This document shows positions 51,532 through 59,717 of a stretch of DNA of 64,000 nucleotides, in pieces. The notes below the pieces were generated by a model. That model worked only from the letters and a program-made list of their open reading frames with translations. It ran no database searches and was not told where the DNA came from. The position numbers were made by a program, and so were the translations under genes. Source of the stretch: Leptolyngbya sp. O-77 (GTDB lineage Bacteria > Cyanobacteriota > Cyanobacteriia > Elainellales > Elainellaceae); the NCBI RefSeq assembly GCF_001548395.1, contig NZ_AP017367.1, positions 3,509,001-3,573,000 of the forward strand, written 5' to 3'. The number at the start of each line of letters is the position of its first letter. Positions within the stretch are counted from its first letter, which is position 1.

Positions 51532-52377
51532 ATGTCTCTTCAAGCTGATTTGATTCGCGTAATTGAGCTATTTCAGTTCCCGTTTATGCAGCGGGCGCTG
51601 ATGGGTGGCGTGCTGACAGGGCTAATGGGCGGCATGTTGGGCAGTTTCACCATCCTCAGACAGCTTTCGTTCTTTAGCGATGCCTTGGGGCATTCCACCT
51701 TGCTAGGCATTAGCCTGGGCGTGCTAATGGGCATTAGTCCGTCGATTGTGTTGCTGCCGTCGGCCGTGTTGTTTGCGTTGGGCGTGAATTACTTGCTGCA
51801 ACGTACTCGCCTCTGGACAGACGCACTGCTGAACATGATCTATTCTTCATCGCTGGCGATCGCCGTCATTATCCTCAGCTTTATTGACTCCTATAAAGGC
51901 GGCCTCAACAATCTCCTGTTTGGAGACATTTTGGCTATTCAGTATTCTGACTTGTGGACGAGCGGCATTCTGCTTTGCATCTGTGTTCTATTCGTCAGCC
52001 TGTCGCTGCGGACACAAATGCTGATGACGCTGAATGAACCGCTGGCGATCGCCCGTGGGGTATCTGTTGAGGTTCACCGCACGGCGTTTATCGTGCTGCT
52101 GTCGCTCGTCGTCGGGGTGTCGATCAAGGCGATTGGGGCGCTGCTGGTGAGCGCCTTTGTGGTGATTCCAGCCTGCGCGTCGCGACTGCTGAGCCGCACT
52201 TTCTCCCAGTACGTGCTGCTGTCGGCCGCGCTAGGAGCCGCCAGCGCTCTGTTGGGCATTGTTCTATCGGCCTGGTTTAACCTGCCGTCTGGGCCCAGCA
52301 TCGTCGTGACGCAGTTGGTAATTTTTTTGGGGGCGATCGCCTTCTCCCAGCTTCGGCCCACCGCCGTCCGCGCCTGA
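51532..52377 (+). CDS. Metal ABC transporter permease (ZnuB/MntB type)
   Basis: 281 residues, ABC-3 family, with about eight helices. The N-terminus MSLQADLIRVIELFQFPFMQRALMGGVLTGLMGGMLGSF and the characteristic FSDALGHSTLLGISLG motif are clear, followed by a late GALLVSAFVVIPACASRLL. ATG at 51532 is chosen because it lies 4 bp after the ATPase stop codon; an upstream in-frame ATG would overlap it. It forms the channel for the ATPase encoded just upstream. Confidence 0.9.
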   Translation: MSLQADLIRVIELFQFPFMQRALMGGVLTGLMGGMLGSFTILRQLSFFSDALGHSTLLGISLGVLMGISPSIVLLPSAVLFALGVNYLLQRTRLWTDALLNMIYSSSLAIAVIILSFIDSYKGGLNNLLFGDILAIQYSDLWTSGILLCICVLFVSLSLRTQMLMTLNEPLAIARGVSVEVHRTAFIVLLSLVVGVSIKAIGALLVSAFVVIPACASRLLSRTFSQYVLLSAALGAASALLGIVLSAWFNLPSGPSIVVTQLVIFLGAIAFSQLRPTAVRA

Positions 52378-52447
52378 CCAGCCCCTTGTTTGGCAGCTAA
52401 ATCTTTGACCCGCAGATGGTTCAGTCCACCCGACACGCTATGCAACG

Positions 52448-52810
52448 TCACTCAAAAAAAGAAGTCCTGTAGGACACACGACCCTCTCGATCAATTGAGA
52501 TATATCGCTTCTTTTGAAGCTCATAGACAATCAGTTCCTTATCCACCTCGGAGATGCCCCCCTGGAACTGAAACATCGCCCCAATCGAGTTCAGTAACGT
52601 GGTCTTCTTAGTCGGCTTTGACTTAAGCAGTCGTTCTGCAACGTACTGGATCGTTTCTGGGTCGTGGGCCCGGGATTCTTTTTGATCGGGATGTGCTTCT
52701 TCCTCTTCTTTTCGTGCTAGCTGAATGAGATGCTGGGCCAGCCGGAACTTTTCCCGATACGTCAGTTCCTCACAAATATCCAATATTTCGTTGTAGGCTT
52801 CGCTGTTCAT
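52448..52810 (-). CDS. Hypothetical protein
   Basis: 120 residues: MNSEAYNEILDICEELTYREKFRLAQHLIQLARKEEEEAHPDQ...VAERLLKSKPTKKTTLLNSIGAMFQFQGGISEVDKELIVYELQKKRYISIDREGRVSY. It is acidic/basic and helical with no membrane segment. The C-terminal KELIVYELQKKRYISID segment resembles a small winged-helix or NYN-associated motif but no family was recognised. It stands alone between the metal transporter and a MITE. Coding character is good. Confidence 0.6.
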   Translation of the reverse strand: MNSEAYNEILDICEELTYREKFRLAQHLIQLARKEEEEAHPDQKESRAHDPETIQYVAERLLKSKPTKKTTLLNSIGAMFQFQGGISEVDKELIVYELQKKRYISIDREGRVSYRTSFFE

Positions 52811-52859
52811 CTCAGGCTTTGTCCGTCTCAGTCTTTATTCAAGGTATTTGTGTGTCCAG

Positions 52860-52959
52860 TATCAATTCTCTCTGGTGGCGCTACGAGTGCAACGGGTGGC
52901 AGCCCCGTAGACGCTTGACTGGCAATCCAAAATTGCAAATCTAAAATCGAGAATCGATA
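52860..52959. mobile_element. 100-bp MITE with 11-bp terminal inverted repeats, copy B
   Basis: TATCAATTCTC (52860-52870) pairs with GAGAATCGATA (52949-52959), one mismatch. Shares the GGCAATCCAAAAT and GCAAATCTAAAATCGAGAAT segments with the element at 33979-34080. The rest of 52811-53074 shows no gene. Confidence 0.82.
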
Positions 52960-53074
52960 AACGCCAAAGGCAGAAGGTCGTCTATCATGCGGCTAGAGAG
53001 CAGCTAGAAAGCGGCAACAAGTACCGCTTTCTAAAGATACGTCAGATACTTTAAAAAAATACGCTGGTTTCGCC

Positions 53075-54274
53075 TTAGCGGAGTGCGCTGCTGCTCTTCC
53101 CAGCAGGTTGCAGTTCTGCGGTGCGAACCGATAGTGTGCGGGTCAGATCGCCGCGCTTTACCGTAATCTGGAGCGGCTTGCCCAGTTCACTGTTTTCCAC
53201 AATGGTTTGCAACTGGTCAGCACGGGTAATGGCTTGCCCATTCACCTGCGTAATCACATCACCGCGACGGATGCCGCCCTTGGCAGCGGGGGAATCGGGC
53301 ACAATCCCCATGACCAGCGCCCCGTTCACCTCTGGCAAAATCAGGGTCGCGTTGGGGTCTTCGTTGTTGTCTCGCGCTTGTTCTGGAGTCAGCGTGGCAA
53401 TTTGCACGCCCAGGTAGGGGTGCTGCACAGACTCGCCGCGAGCTAGCCGGGTGGAAATGTCCTTTGCTTTGTTTATTGGGATGGCAAAGCCGATGCCCAT
53501 TGCATTGGCGCGGATGGCGGTGTTGATGCCAATGACTTCGCCCTTCTCGTTGAGCAGGGGGCCGCCAGAGTTGCCGGGGTTAATCGCGGCATCGGTTTGA
53601 ATAAAGTCTAGGCGCTTGTCGGGAATGCCCACGTCGGCACTGGAGCGGTTGAGCGTGCTGACGATGCCCAAGGTGACGGTGTTATCCAGTCCCAGGGGAT
53701 TGCCAACGGCGATCGCCCAGTCCCCCACCTGCACCGCGTCCGAGTCGCCCAGCGTGGCCACCGGAAGGCGATCGCTCGTGTTAATCTTCACCACTGCCAG
53801 GTCGGTCACTTCGTCTACGCCGCGCACTTCGCCATCAAACTGGCGACCATCTTTCAGGCGCACCGTCACCCGGTCGGCATCGTCCACCACATGGGCATTG
53901 GTCAAGATCGTGCCATCGGCGCTGATGATAAATCCCGACCCCTGCCCGCGCAGTCGCTCCTCATAGCGACCGCCAGGGGGCATCATGCCATCGCCAAAGA
54001 ACTGGCGGAAAAAGGGATCGTTGAACATCGGGTCTACGTTTCGAGAAACCGTGCGCTCCGTGTCAATCCGCACGACCGCCGGCCCGACCCGGTTCACCGC
54101 TGCTGCCACAAAGCTGCTCCCGCGCGCTGCCCCCACGGGCACATCAGCCGACGCGGCTGGAGTTGCTAGCGGATTGAGCAACAGCAGCCCACACAAAAAC
54201 ACCATCATCAGCCGCGCCACAACCCGACGCGGCGCTTGTAACTTCAGCCCATTCATGAACCTGTCCCGTTGCAT
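53075..54274 (-). CDS. HtrA/Deg-type serine protease (HhoA/HhoB/HtrA class)
   Basis: 399 residues. Signal peptide (VARLMMVFLCGLLLLNPLATPAASA), trypsin-like domain with His in ILTNAHVVDDADRV, Asp in VTDLAVVKIN and Ser in NPGNSGGPLLNEKGEV, and a single C-terminal PDZ domain (PAAKGGIRRGDVITQVNGQAITRADQL). It degrades misfolded proteins in the periplasm or lumen. Cyanobacteria carry up to three such proteases; which one this is cannot be settled here. Several in-frame starts exist near the 5' end. The region upstream (54275-54539) is gene-free. Confidence 0.92.
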   Translation of the reverse strand: MQRDRFMNGLKLQAPRRVVARLMMVFLCGLLLLNPLATPAASADVPVGAARGSSFVAAAVNRVGPAVVRIDTERTVSRNVDPMFNDPFFRQFFGDGMMPPGGRYEERLRGQGSGFIISADGTILTNAHVVDDADRVTVRLKDGRQFDGEVRGVDEVTDLAVVKINTSDRLPVATLGDSDAVQVGDWAIAVGNPLGLDNTVTLGIVSTLNRSSADVGIPDKRLDFIQTDAAINPGNSGGPLLNEKGEVIGINTAIRANAMGIGFAIPINKAKDISTRLARGESVQHPYLGVQIATLTPEQARDNNEDPNATLILPEVNGALVMGIVPDSPAAKGGIRRGDVITQVNGQAITRADQLQTIVENSELGKPLQITVKRGDLTRTLSVRTAELQPAGKSSSALR

Positions 54275-54539
54275 GGCAATTTCTCGTCTCGCGCAATAAC
54301 TCTGAGCGTGCCGGAACGCCCTTGATGCATACAGCGCTCCATCGTATATCTTAGCGATCGCCCTTCATTAGCGACACTCCAATGGCGGTACGGTTTTCAG
54401 GACTGGGCTAAGATGAGGGCAGTTTGGATCGCCGATGAGCGAACCCCGACCACCTGCTCTGTGGCAGTAATTGTCTAGCAGTAATTGTCTAGCAGTAATT
54501 GTCTAGCACTGCTCGTTTTGTCCCTTTCTTGCCCCTATC

Positions 54540-54911
54540 ATGACCGCCCCCAAGCTTTCGCAAAACAGCTCTGAGCATTCCCATTCGCAGTCTGATGCGG
54601 CGCATCTGCATACCGACCCTGCGACGCCCGAACACGCCCACATCCACAGCGAGGAATCGCTCCGGCAAATCCTCAACCGGCTATCTCGAATTGAGGGGCA
54701 CATTCGCGGCATCAAGCTGATGGTGCAAGAAAGCCGCCCCTGTCCTGATGTGCTGGTGCAAATTGCTGCTGTGCGGGGAGCGCTGGATCGCGTGGCGCGG
54801 GTCATCTTGGACGAACACCTGACCGAGTGCGTCGGCCGCGCTGCCCAGAATGGCAATATCGAGCAAGAACTGGAAGCCCTGAAAGCCGCGCTGGATCGAT
54901 TTTTGCCGTAG
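54540..54911 (+). CDS. CsoR/RcnR-family metal-sensing regulator (InrS-like)
   Basis: 123 residues. The DUF156/CsoR helix bundle is clear: LRQILNRLSRIEGHIRGIKLMVQESRPCPDVLVQIAAVRGALDRVARVILDEHLTECV, with the Cys (about 75), His (about 100) and Cys (about 104) of the metal site. A His-rich N-terminal tail (SEHSHSQSDAAHLHTDPATPEHAHIHSEE) makes it like the nickel-sensing InrS of Synechocystis. It would repress a metal-export gene, which is not adjacent. Start at ATG 54540. The metal (Ni or Cu) is inferred. Confidence 0.85.
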   Translation: MTAPKLSQNSSEHSHSQSDAAHLHTDPATPEHAHIHSEESLRQILNRLSRIEGHIRGIKLMVQESRPCPDVLVQIAAVRGALDRVARVILDEHLTECVGRAAQNGNIEQELEALKAALDRFLP

Positions 54912-54931
54912 ATTCTGCGCTGATGACTGGC

Positions 54932-55636
54932 TCAGTTTCCGGCGATCGCCAGTTCCTCCCGCAGCATCTCCTCGTAGATATAGGGCAGCGAGGCGCTCAT
55001 GGAATTGGTTTCGATGCCGTAGCCCAGGCTGGTCCAGGTGGGGGAAAGGATATACAGCACGTCCTCAATCGCCCCTTCACGCAGCAGTTGGGCTAGGTCT
55101 ACGCCCCAGGCCTGGGGGTCGCTGAGCCAGGCATAGACCACAGCATCCTGATATTCTGGCTCAAAGCTGTAGCTGCGCCAGCGCCACAGGCCAGACGGGT
55201 TGGGGTGATAGATCTGCGCCTGCTCTAGCCAGGTGGAGGTGATGAACTGGTAGCGGCCCGCAGCCGTGGTGCAATCGCCCAGATTGGGCCCTGCGACGAT
55301 GGGAACGCAGCGGTCGGGATGCTGGGAAAAATCCTCGAAGCGATCGCCCCCATAGATCAGCGAATAGGGACGCGGATCGTTGGACTCGCTGGCAGAAATC
55401 GTCCGCATTAGCGCTCGAATGTAGGGGTCGCCGCCCTTCATCCGCAGGGGAATCGGCGTGACGCTGCCGACGGGTTCTCCACTCCGGGGCAGAGATCCGT
55501 CCCAGCCCATCACTTTTTCCACGACAGGCAGCGCCATCAGCGCCAGCGCCCCCATCAGCAAAATGCGGGTCACGGTGCTGCGCTTGGACGGCAGCGGCTT
55601 GGGGGATGAGGTTGGAGAAGGAGGAATCAGAGTCAC
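54932..55636 (-). CDS. Lysozyme-like glycoside hydrolase (phage-lysin-type, GH24/GH104-like)
   Basis: 234 residues, with one membrane anchor near the N-terminus (TVTRILLMGALALMALPVVEKV). The catalytic domain, MRTISASESNDPRPYSLIYGGDRFEDFSQHPDR...CTTAAGRYQFITSTW, is that of lambda-type endolysin/transglycosylase relatives, with the E of ISASES as candidate catalytic acid and the A-x-G-R-Y-Q-F motif. It probably cleaves peptidoglycan glycan strands at the membrane surface. Such proteins in cyanobacteria are chromosomal, not necessarily phage-derived. The stop is 20 bp from the convergent regulator gene. Confidence 0.82.
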   Translation of the reverse strand: MTLIPPSPTSSPKPLPSKRSTVTRILLMGALALMALPVVEKVMGWDGSLPRSGEPVGSVTPIPLRMKGGDPYIRALMRTISASESNDPRPYSLIYGGDRFEDFSQHPDRCVPIVAGPNLGDCTTAAGRYQFITSTWLEQAQIYHPNPSGLWRWRSYSFEPEYQDAVVYAWLSDPQAWGVDLAQLLREGAIEDVLYILSPTWTSLGYGIETNSMSASLPYIYEEMLREELAIAGN

Positions 55637-55704
55637 GAGTTGGCAAGAAGGTTCAGCATTGTGGAGTACCCAGCGGAGTACCCAGTGAATTACCCAGCCT
55701 GGAT

Positions 55705-56364
55705 TTAGGCGATCGCCCCAAACAGTTCACCATAGGAACGGGCGGGGGCATCGGGACGGGCCACCACTTCCACAATCTTATTGCGGGCTTCCGGTAAGGT
55801 TAGCGCTTCTACGCAGACTTCTGCCACCTTTTGGCGGGGAATGCGCCCGTCAAACAGCGTGTCTGGGCCCTGCATCACCACCGCATCGGGCAGGTCATCT
55901 TCCAGTAGCCCACCGGGCCGCACGATCGTATAGGTCAAACCGCTCTGCTGAAGGTATTCCTCCGCCTGCTTCTTCCACACCAGGATCAGCCAGAACAAGT
56001 TAAGCGGATGAAATAGCTTGGATACGCAGAGCGACGATACCAGAACAACGTGCTGAATGCCCTGCGCTTTGCAGGCATCCACCAGATTCTTTGTGCCTTC
56101 CAGGTCTGTTTTGTAAGGGCCCGTCGGGTCGAAGCTGGGGGCGGCTCCGGTGGCGCAAAGCACGACAGTACAATGGGCGATCGCCGCTTTCAGGCTGTCC
56201 GGTTGCAGCACGTCGCCCACCACCAACTCGGCAGCCGGGGGCAACACCTCGCGCCCCCGCTCCAGGTTTCGCACCACCGCCCGCACAGGAATCTCTCGCC
56301 GCACCAGCTCTTCCACAATGCGTCGCCCCGTGCGCCCCGTTGCGCCTACCACACAAGCCTTCAT
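55705..56364 (-). CDS. NAD(P)-binding atypical SDR (Tic62/Ycf39-like)
   Basis: 219 residues. VVGATGRTGRRIVEEL is the atypical SDR glycine-rich motif (G-A-T-G-x-T-G), followed by VRNLERG and VVLCATGAAPS, then IQHVVLVSSLCVS and LTYTIVRPGGLLED. It binds NAD(P)H. Relatives include Tic62, Ycf39 and the HCF173/244 group, which act in redox-linked translocation or photosystem II assembly; this one is the short single-domain type with unknown role. Start at ATG 56364. Confidence 0.85.
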   Translation of the reverse strand: MKACVVGATGRTGRRIVEELVRREIPVRAVVRNLERGREVLPPAAELVVGDVLQPDSLKAAIAHCTVVLCATGAAPSFDPTGPYKTDLEGTKNLVDACKAQGIQHVVLVSSLCVSKLFHPLNLFWLILVWKKQAEEYLQQSGLTYTIVRPGGLLEDDLPDAVVMQGPDTLFDGRIPRQKVAEVCVEALTLPEARNKIVEVVARPDAPARSYGELFGAIA

Positions 56365-56503
56365 CGCGATTCCTCCTGAATTTCAAGCCCTGAATTTCAA
56401 GCTTGTTCTGCCCGTTCCCGTTGCAGAACCTCCCAAATCCTACCCCAGCCCGCCCGCTTTCCAGGTCGGGAAATCTCGCTCTGAACTGTGTAGCTACCCG
56501 ATG

Positions 56504-57247
56504 TTAAATAAAAACCAGGGGTTTGTCTTTTAGCGGGGCAAACGCATCGGCATCGAAACGGTAGAGGCTGGCGGGTCGGCCTGCGCCGCGCGACACCTTG
56601 ACCCCGGTGTCGGCCAGAAACCCCAGCTTCAGCAGGCGCGATCGAAAGTTGGAATAGTCTGAAAAATTTTCGCCCAGCACGGTGGTATAAAGCTGGTACA
56701 GATCGCCGAGGGTAAACAGTTCAGGCAGCACCTCAAAGGCAATCGGGCTATATTCCAGCTTGTTTCGCAGGCGGCGATAGCCATATTGCAAAATTTCCTG
56801 ATGGTCAAATGCTAGCTCCGGCAACTGATTCATGGGATACCAGGCGATGCCGCTGACTCCGTCGGCAATCAGTTCGGCATCGGCCAGCCGCACCAGCGCA
56901 AAGTAGCTCACCGACAGATAGCGCACGCCATAGCGGTTAGGCGCTTCTCGCGGATCGCGCTGGGGCCCGCCAAAGGTGTAAAGCTGCTCCAGATAAAGAT
57001 TGTTGACGCGGATTTTTTCGGATAAAACTCGGTAGGCGGCATCTTCTAGCGACTCGCCCTGGCGTACCAGCGTCCCCGGCAGCGACCAATAGCCCAGATA
57101 GGGGTCGTTGTCGCGCATGACCAGCAGCACCAGCAGTCGATTTTGTTCCGTATCGACCGAAAAGATGACGTTATCCACGCCCACTTTGAAATCTGCTAGC
57201 TGGTGTGGAGTGGAGTCACTAGGCTTGCGGGAGTGTCGTCCTGGCAT
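56504..57247 (-). CDS. nrtR: NrtR-type Nudix-related transcriptional regulator
   Basis: 247 residues from ATG at 57247 (MPGRHSRKPSDSTPHQLADFKVGVDNVIF). Residues ~20-150 form a Nudix fold whose catalytic box is degenerate (GTLVRQGESLEDAAYRVLSEK: the R-E-x-x-E-E part is missing), as in NrtR, which binds ADP-ribose rather than hydrolysing it. The C-terminal ~90 residues are a winged helix (LPELFTLGDLYQLYTTVLGENFSDYSNFRSRLLKLGFL). NrtR represses NAD salvage genes; it is here downstream of pncB and nadD, which it most likely controls. The start overlaps the nadD 3' end by 52 bp. Confidence 0.87.
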   Translation of the reverse strand: MPGRHSRKPSDSTPHQLADFKVGVDNVIFSVDTEQNRLLVLLVMRDNDPYLGYWSLPGTLVRQGESLEDAAYRVLSEKIRVNNLYLEQLYTFGGPQRDPREAPNRYGVRYLSVSYFALVRLADAELIADGVSGIAWYPMNQLPELAFDHQEILQYGYRRLRNKLEYSPIAFEVLPELFTLGDLYQLYTTVLGENFSDYSNFRSRLLKLGFLADTGVKVSRGAGRPASLYRFDADAFAPLKDKPLVFI

Positions 57248-57807
57248 GAGGTGTAGAGGCGCTGTTGGTGGATATATGCCTCGATGGGAGGAATGAGCAG
57301 GTGCGGGTCTTTGTCGGTGCGGTAGGCGGTGGAGGAGGCAGGAATGCCTTCGTGGGGGGCGATCGCCACCGTTGCGCCCAGTTTCCGCAGCGGCTCCAGA
57401 TCCGTCTCTCGCAGCGGATAGCCCGGCCGGGGCACCACCAGCAGCCGCACTGTTTGCAATAGCGCCTCCACCCGATACCACTTGGGCAACTGCGCCACCA
57501 GGTCAGACCCTACCACCAGCGTAAACGTCGCCCGCTTCCATCGCCTCCGTGCCCGGTTCACCGTCACCAGCGCTCGCGGATGGCTGAGGTCAGGATAGAC
57601 GTGCAGATTCCGGCGAACCGGGCGAATCTCTGCCACCATCAGCCGCAGCATGGCCGTGCGATGCTTCAGGGGTGTTTGGTGCGACTTGAACGGATTGTTC
57701 GATGCCCACACCGCCACCTCATCAAACTGATCCGCCAGCCACACCAGGATATCCTGATGCGCTCGGGTGGGCGGGTCGGCGCTGGTTCCAAAGAGGGCGA
57801 TGTGCAT
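57196..57807 (-). CDS. nadD: Nicotinate-nucleotide adenylyltransferase
   Basis: 203 residues; makes deamido-NAD from nicotinate mononucleotide and ATP. The nucleotidyltransferase start is MHIALFGTSADPPTRAHQDIL, where T-x-A-H replaces the common H-x-G-H; the first His being changed is, from memory, seen in other cyanobacterial members, but Ala for Gly is unusual. The second signature is ASSTAYR. The middle (FTLVVGSDLVAQLPKWYRVEALLQ) matches NadD. It lies 84 bp downstream of pncB and overlaps nrtR by 52 bp, so the three form an operon of NAD salvage and synthesis. Confidence 0.87.
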   Translation of the reverse strand: MHIALFGTSADPPTRAHQDILVWLADQFDEVAVWASNNPFKSHQTPLKHRTAMLRLMVAEIRPVRRNLHVYPDLSHPRALVTVNRARRRWKRATFTLVVGSDLVAQLPKWYRVEALLQTVRLLVVPRPGYPLRETDLEPLRKLGATVAIAPHEGIPASSTAYRTDKDPHLLIPPIEAYIHQQRLYTSCQDDTPASLVTPLHTS

Positions 57808-57891
57808 GGTTAGAGGCGAGGGCTAAGGTTAGGGTTCGGAGTTGATTTGAGCGTTGATCTTTTTAGCGCGAGCCAGATAAACCATCAGCAG

Positions 57892-59244
57892 TTATCCCCG
57901 CAGCCGTGCCTGCGTTTCCTCGGTCAGGCTATGCAGCGCGGGCGTGATTTCCGGTGTGTAGGGGTCGATGCAGATGACCTGGCGGAGGGTGGAGGGGAGG
58001 GCGGCCACGTTGGCGCGGGTGCGCTGGGCGATCGCCTCTAGGGGTTCGGAATGGGAAAGGCGCTGGCCCTGCTTCATCACCTGTTGCAGCAGGGGTTGGG
58101 CGTTGGGGTGAGTTTCGGTGCAGAGACCGAGGCGATCGCCCCCAAAGTGCCCGTCTTCGATGTAGCGAAACACCTGCTTGCGGCCAGGGTAAGTGGCTTT
58201 GCCGCTGGAGCCTTTGAGCGTGGGAATGCCGTCGATTTCAACGAGCTTATACACGCCGTTGACCGGGGAACCCGTGACCAGCTTGGTGCCAAAGCCATAG
58301 CCGTCGATGCAGGCTCCGGCCTGTTGCAGCCGCTCGACTTCGTATTCATCCAGGTCGCCGCTGGCAAAGATGGGAACGCCAGGGAGGAGCGATCGCACAG
58401 ATTTCGACAGTTCCACCAGATCGCCAGAATCCAGCCGCACACCGCCCAGTTCCAGCCCCTCGGTCTTGATCCGCTCTGCCAGCCGGGCCGCCGCCGCTTC
58501 GGAATCGTAGGTGTCGATCAGCAGGGGCGCTTTGGGAAAATAGCGATGAAACGCGCTAAACGCATCCTGCTCGCTGCCTTCCAGTGCCTCCAGCGCCATC
58601 ACCAGCGAGTGGGCCATCGTGCCACTGGGCTTGCGACCCAGTTGCAGCGCCGCCAGCACGTTTGAGGTCGCATCCAGCCCCGCCGCCAGAGCCGCCCGCG
58701 CCGCCCAGATCGAGGCTTGGGGGCTAAAGGCCCGCCGCGTGCCAAATTCCAGCAGCGTCGCTTCGGGGCCGGCCAGATCTCGCAGCCGCGCCGCCCGCGT
58801 TGCAATCAGGGTTTGATAATTCAGCGTGTTCAGCAAGTAGGTTTCCACCAGTTGCGCTTGCCAGAGGGGTGCTTCGATTCGCAGCATCGGCTCGTGGGCA
58901 AACACGACCGTTCCCTCTGGCATGGCCCACACGTCGCCGCTAAAATGCCCCGTTTCCAAAATGTCCCAAAATGCGACGGGTGCCTGGTCAAACAGCCCAG
59001 TTGCTTTCAGCGCATCGATCTGGGACGTGCTAAATTTCAACTGTTGCAGGTAGTCCAGCGCTTGCTCTAGCCCCATTGCCACCAGATAGCCAAAACTCTG
59101 GGGCAGCCGCCGCACAAACAACTCGAAGCTGGCAGGTCGTAATGCCAGGTCTTCGCCGACGTAGCAAGCCGCCATCGTGAGCTGGTAGAGGTCGGTCAGC
59201 AATCCGTAGTCTGCGGGCGTAAGGTTCAGCGCAGAGGCAGCCAT
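57892..59244 (-). CDS. pncB: Nicotinate phosphoribosyltransferase
   Basis: 450 residues; converts nicotinate and PRPP to nicotinate mononucleotide in NAD salvage. Characteristic blocks: LLTDLYQLTMAACY at the N-terminus, LEFGTRRAFSPQ, VRLDSGDLVELSKSVR, FASGDLDEYEV, YGFGTKLVTG and GIPTLKGSSGKATYPGRKQ. ATG at 59244 (MAASALNLTPADYGLL) is preferred to an in-frame start 18 bp upstream, because that would include the end of the palindromic repeat at 59252. First gene of the pncB-nadD-nrtR cluster. Confidence 0.93.
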   Translation of the reverse strand: MAASALNLTPADYGLLTDLYQLTMAACYVGEDLALRPASFELFVRRLPQSFGYLVAMGLEQALDYLQQLKFSTSQIDALKATGLFDQAPVAFWDILETGHFSGDVWAMPEGTVVFAHEPMLRIEAPLWQAQLVETYLLNTLNYQTLIATRAARLRDLAGPEATLLEFGTRRAFSPQASIWAARAALAAGLDATSNVLAALQLGRKPSGTMAHSLVMALEALEGSEQDAFSAFHRYFPKAPLLIDTYDSEAAAARLAERIKTEGLELGGVRLDSGDLVELSKSVRSLLPGVPIFASGDLDEYEVERLQQAGACIDGYGFGTKLVTGSPVNGVYKLVEIDGIPTLKGSSGKATYPGRKQVFRYIEDGHFGGDRLGLCTETHPNAQPLLQQVMKQGQRLSHSEPLEAIAQRTRANVAALPSTLRQVICIDPYTPEITPALHSLTEETQARLRG

Positions 59245-59251
59245 AAGCCAG

Positions 59252-59357
59252 TGCAGTGTCATGGTTTAGTTTTAGGGTGATGCCTTGGCTCGTAGTAAGC
59301 GCTTCAGCGCTAAAGCGCTTACTACCAAACTAAGTTCTAGCTATGACGTAGCACTAG
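59252..59357. repeat. Palindromic ~105-bp repeat (MITE-like), copy upstream of pncB
   Basis: Begins AGTGCAGTGTCATGG 7 bp from the pncB start codon and ends CTATGACGTAGCACTA. The central palindrome (59291-59326) matches the other copies with one mismatch. It must lie in the pncB leader and could alter its expression. Confidence 0.88.
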
Positions 59358-59717
59358 GTTGACGAGTGAGAGAGAAGTGAGCTTCAGCGTTTATGGCTAA
59401 AATTATAGTAACTTCAACCATAAATGTCTATTGCCAATTCAGGTTGTCTTGGAAGAAATGCTCAACAAAGTGATTAATAGAGGGTCGGGCTGGGCCTAGT
59501 TTTACTAAAAAAAACCAAAACTGAGGACGAAACTTTTACAAAGATTACGTTGAGATGATTCTTAGAAATCTTAAGCATTTTCGCCTGGACTGGGCTTCTC
59601 ACCTACGGCTAGTGTTGAAACCAAGCCTCGCAGTCTAGCTAGAGTCATTCTGGATTGGTTTTGGGGCGATCGCCCTCGCCGTCTACACCTTGGGATCTAA
59701 AACGCTACAGCCGCCCT
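59358..59717. other. Divergent intergenic region upstream of marC and pncB
   Basis: About 360 bp, AT-richer than the average, with no visible gene. It should contain the pncB and marC promoters and any NrtR operator; no specific site could be called. Confidence 0.35.

Noticed and set aside
54932..55636. Prophage remnant based on the lysin-like gene
   Set aside because: No other phage genes, integrase or att sites around it; neighbours are housekeeping genes.
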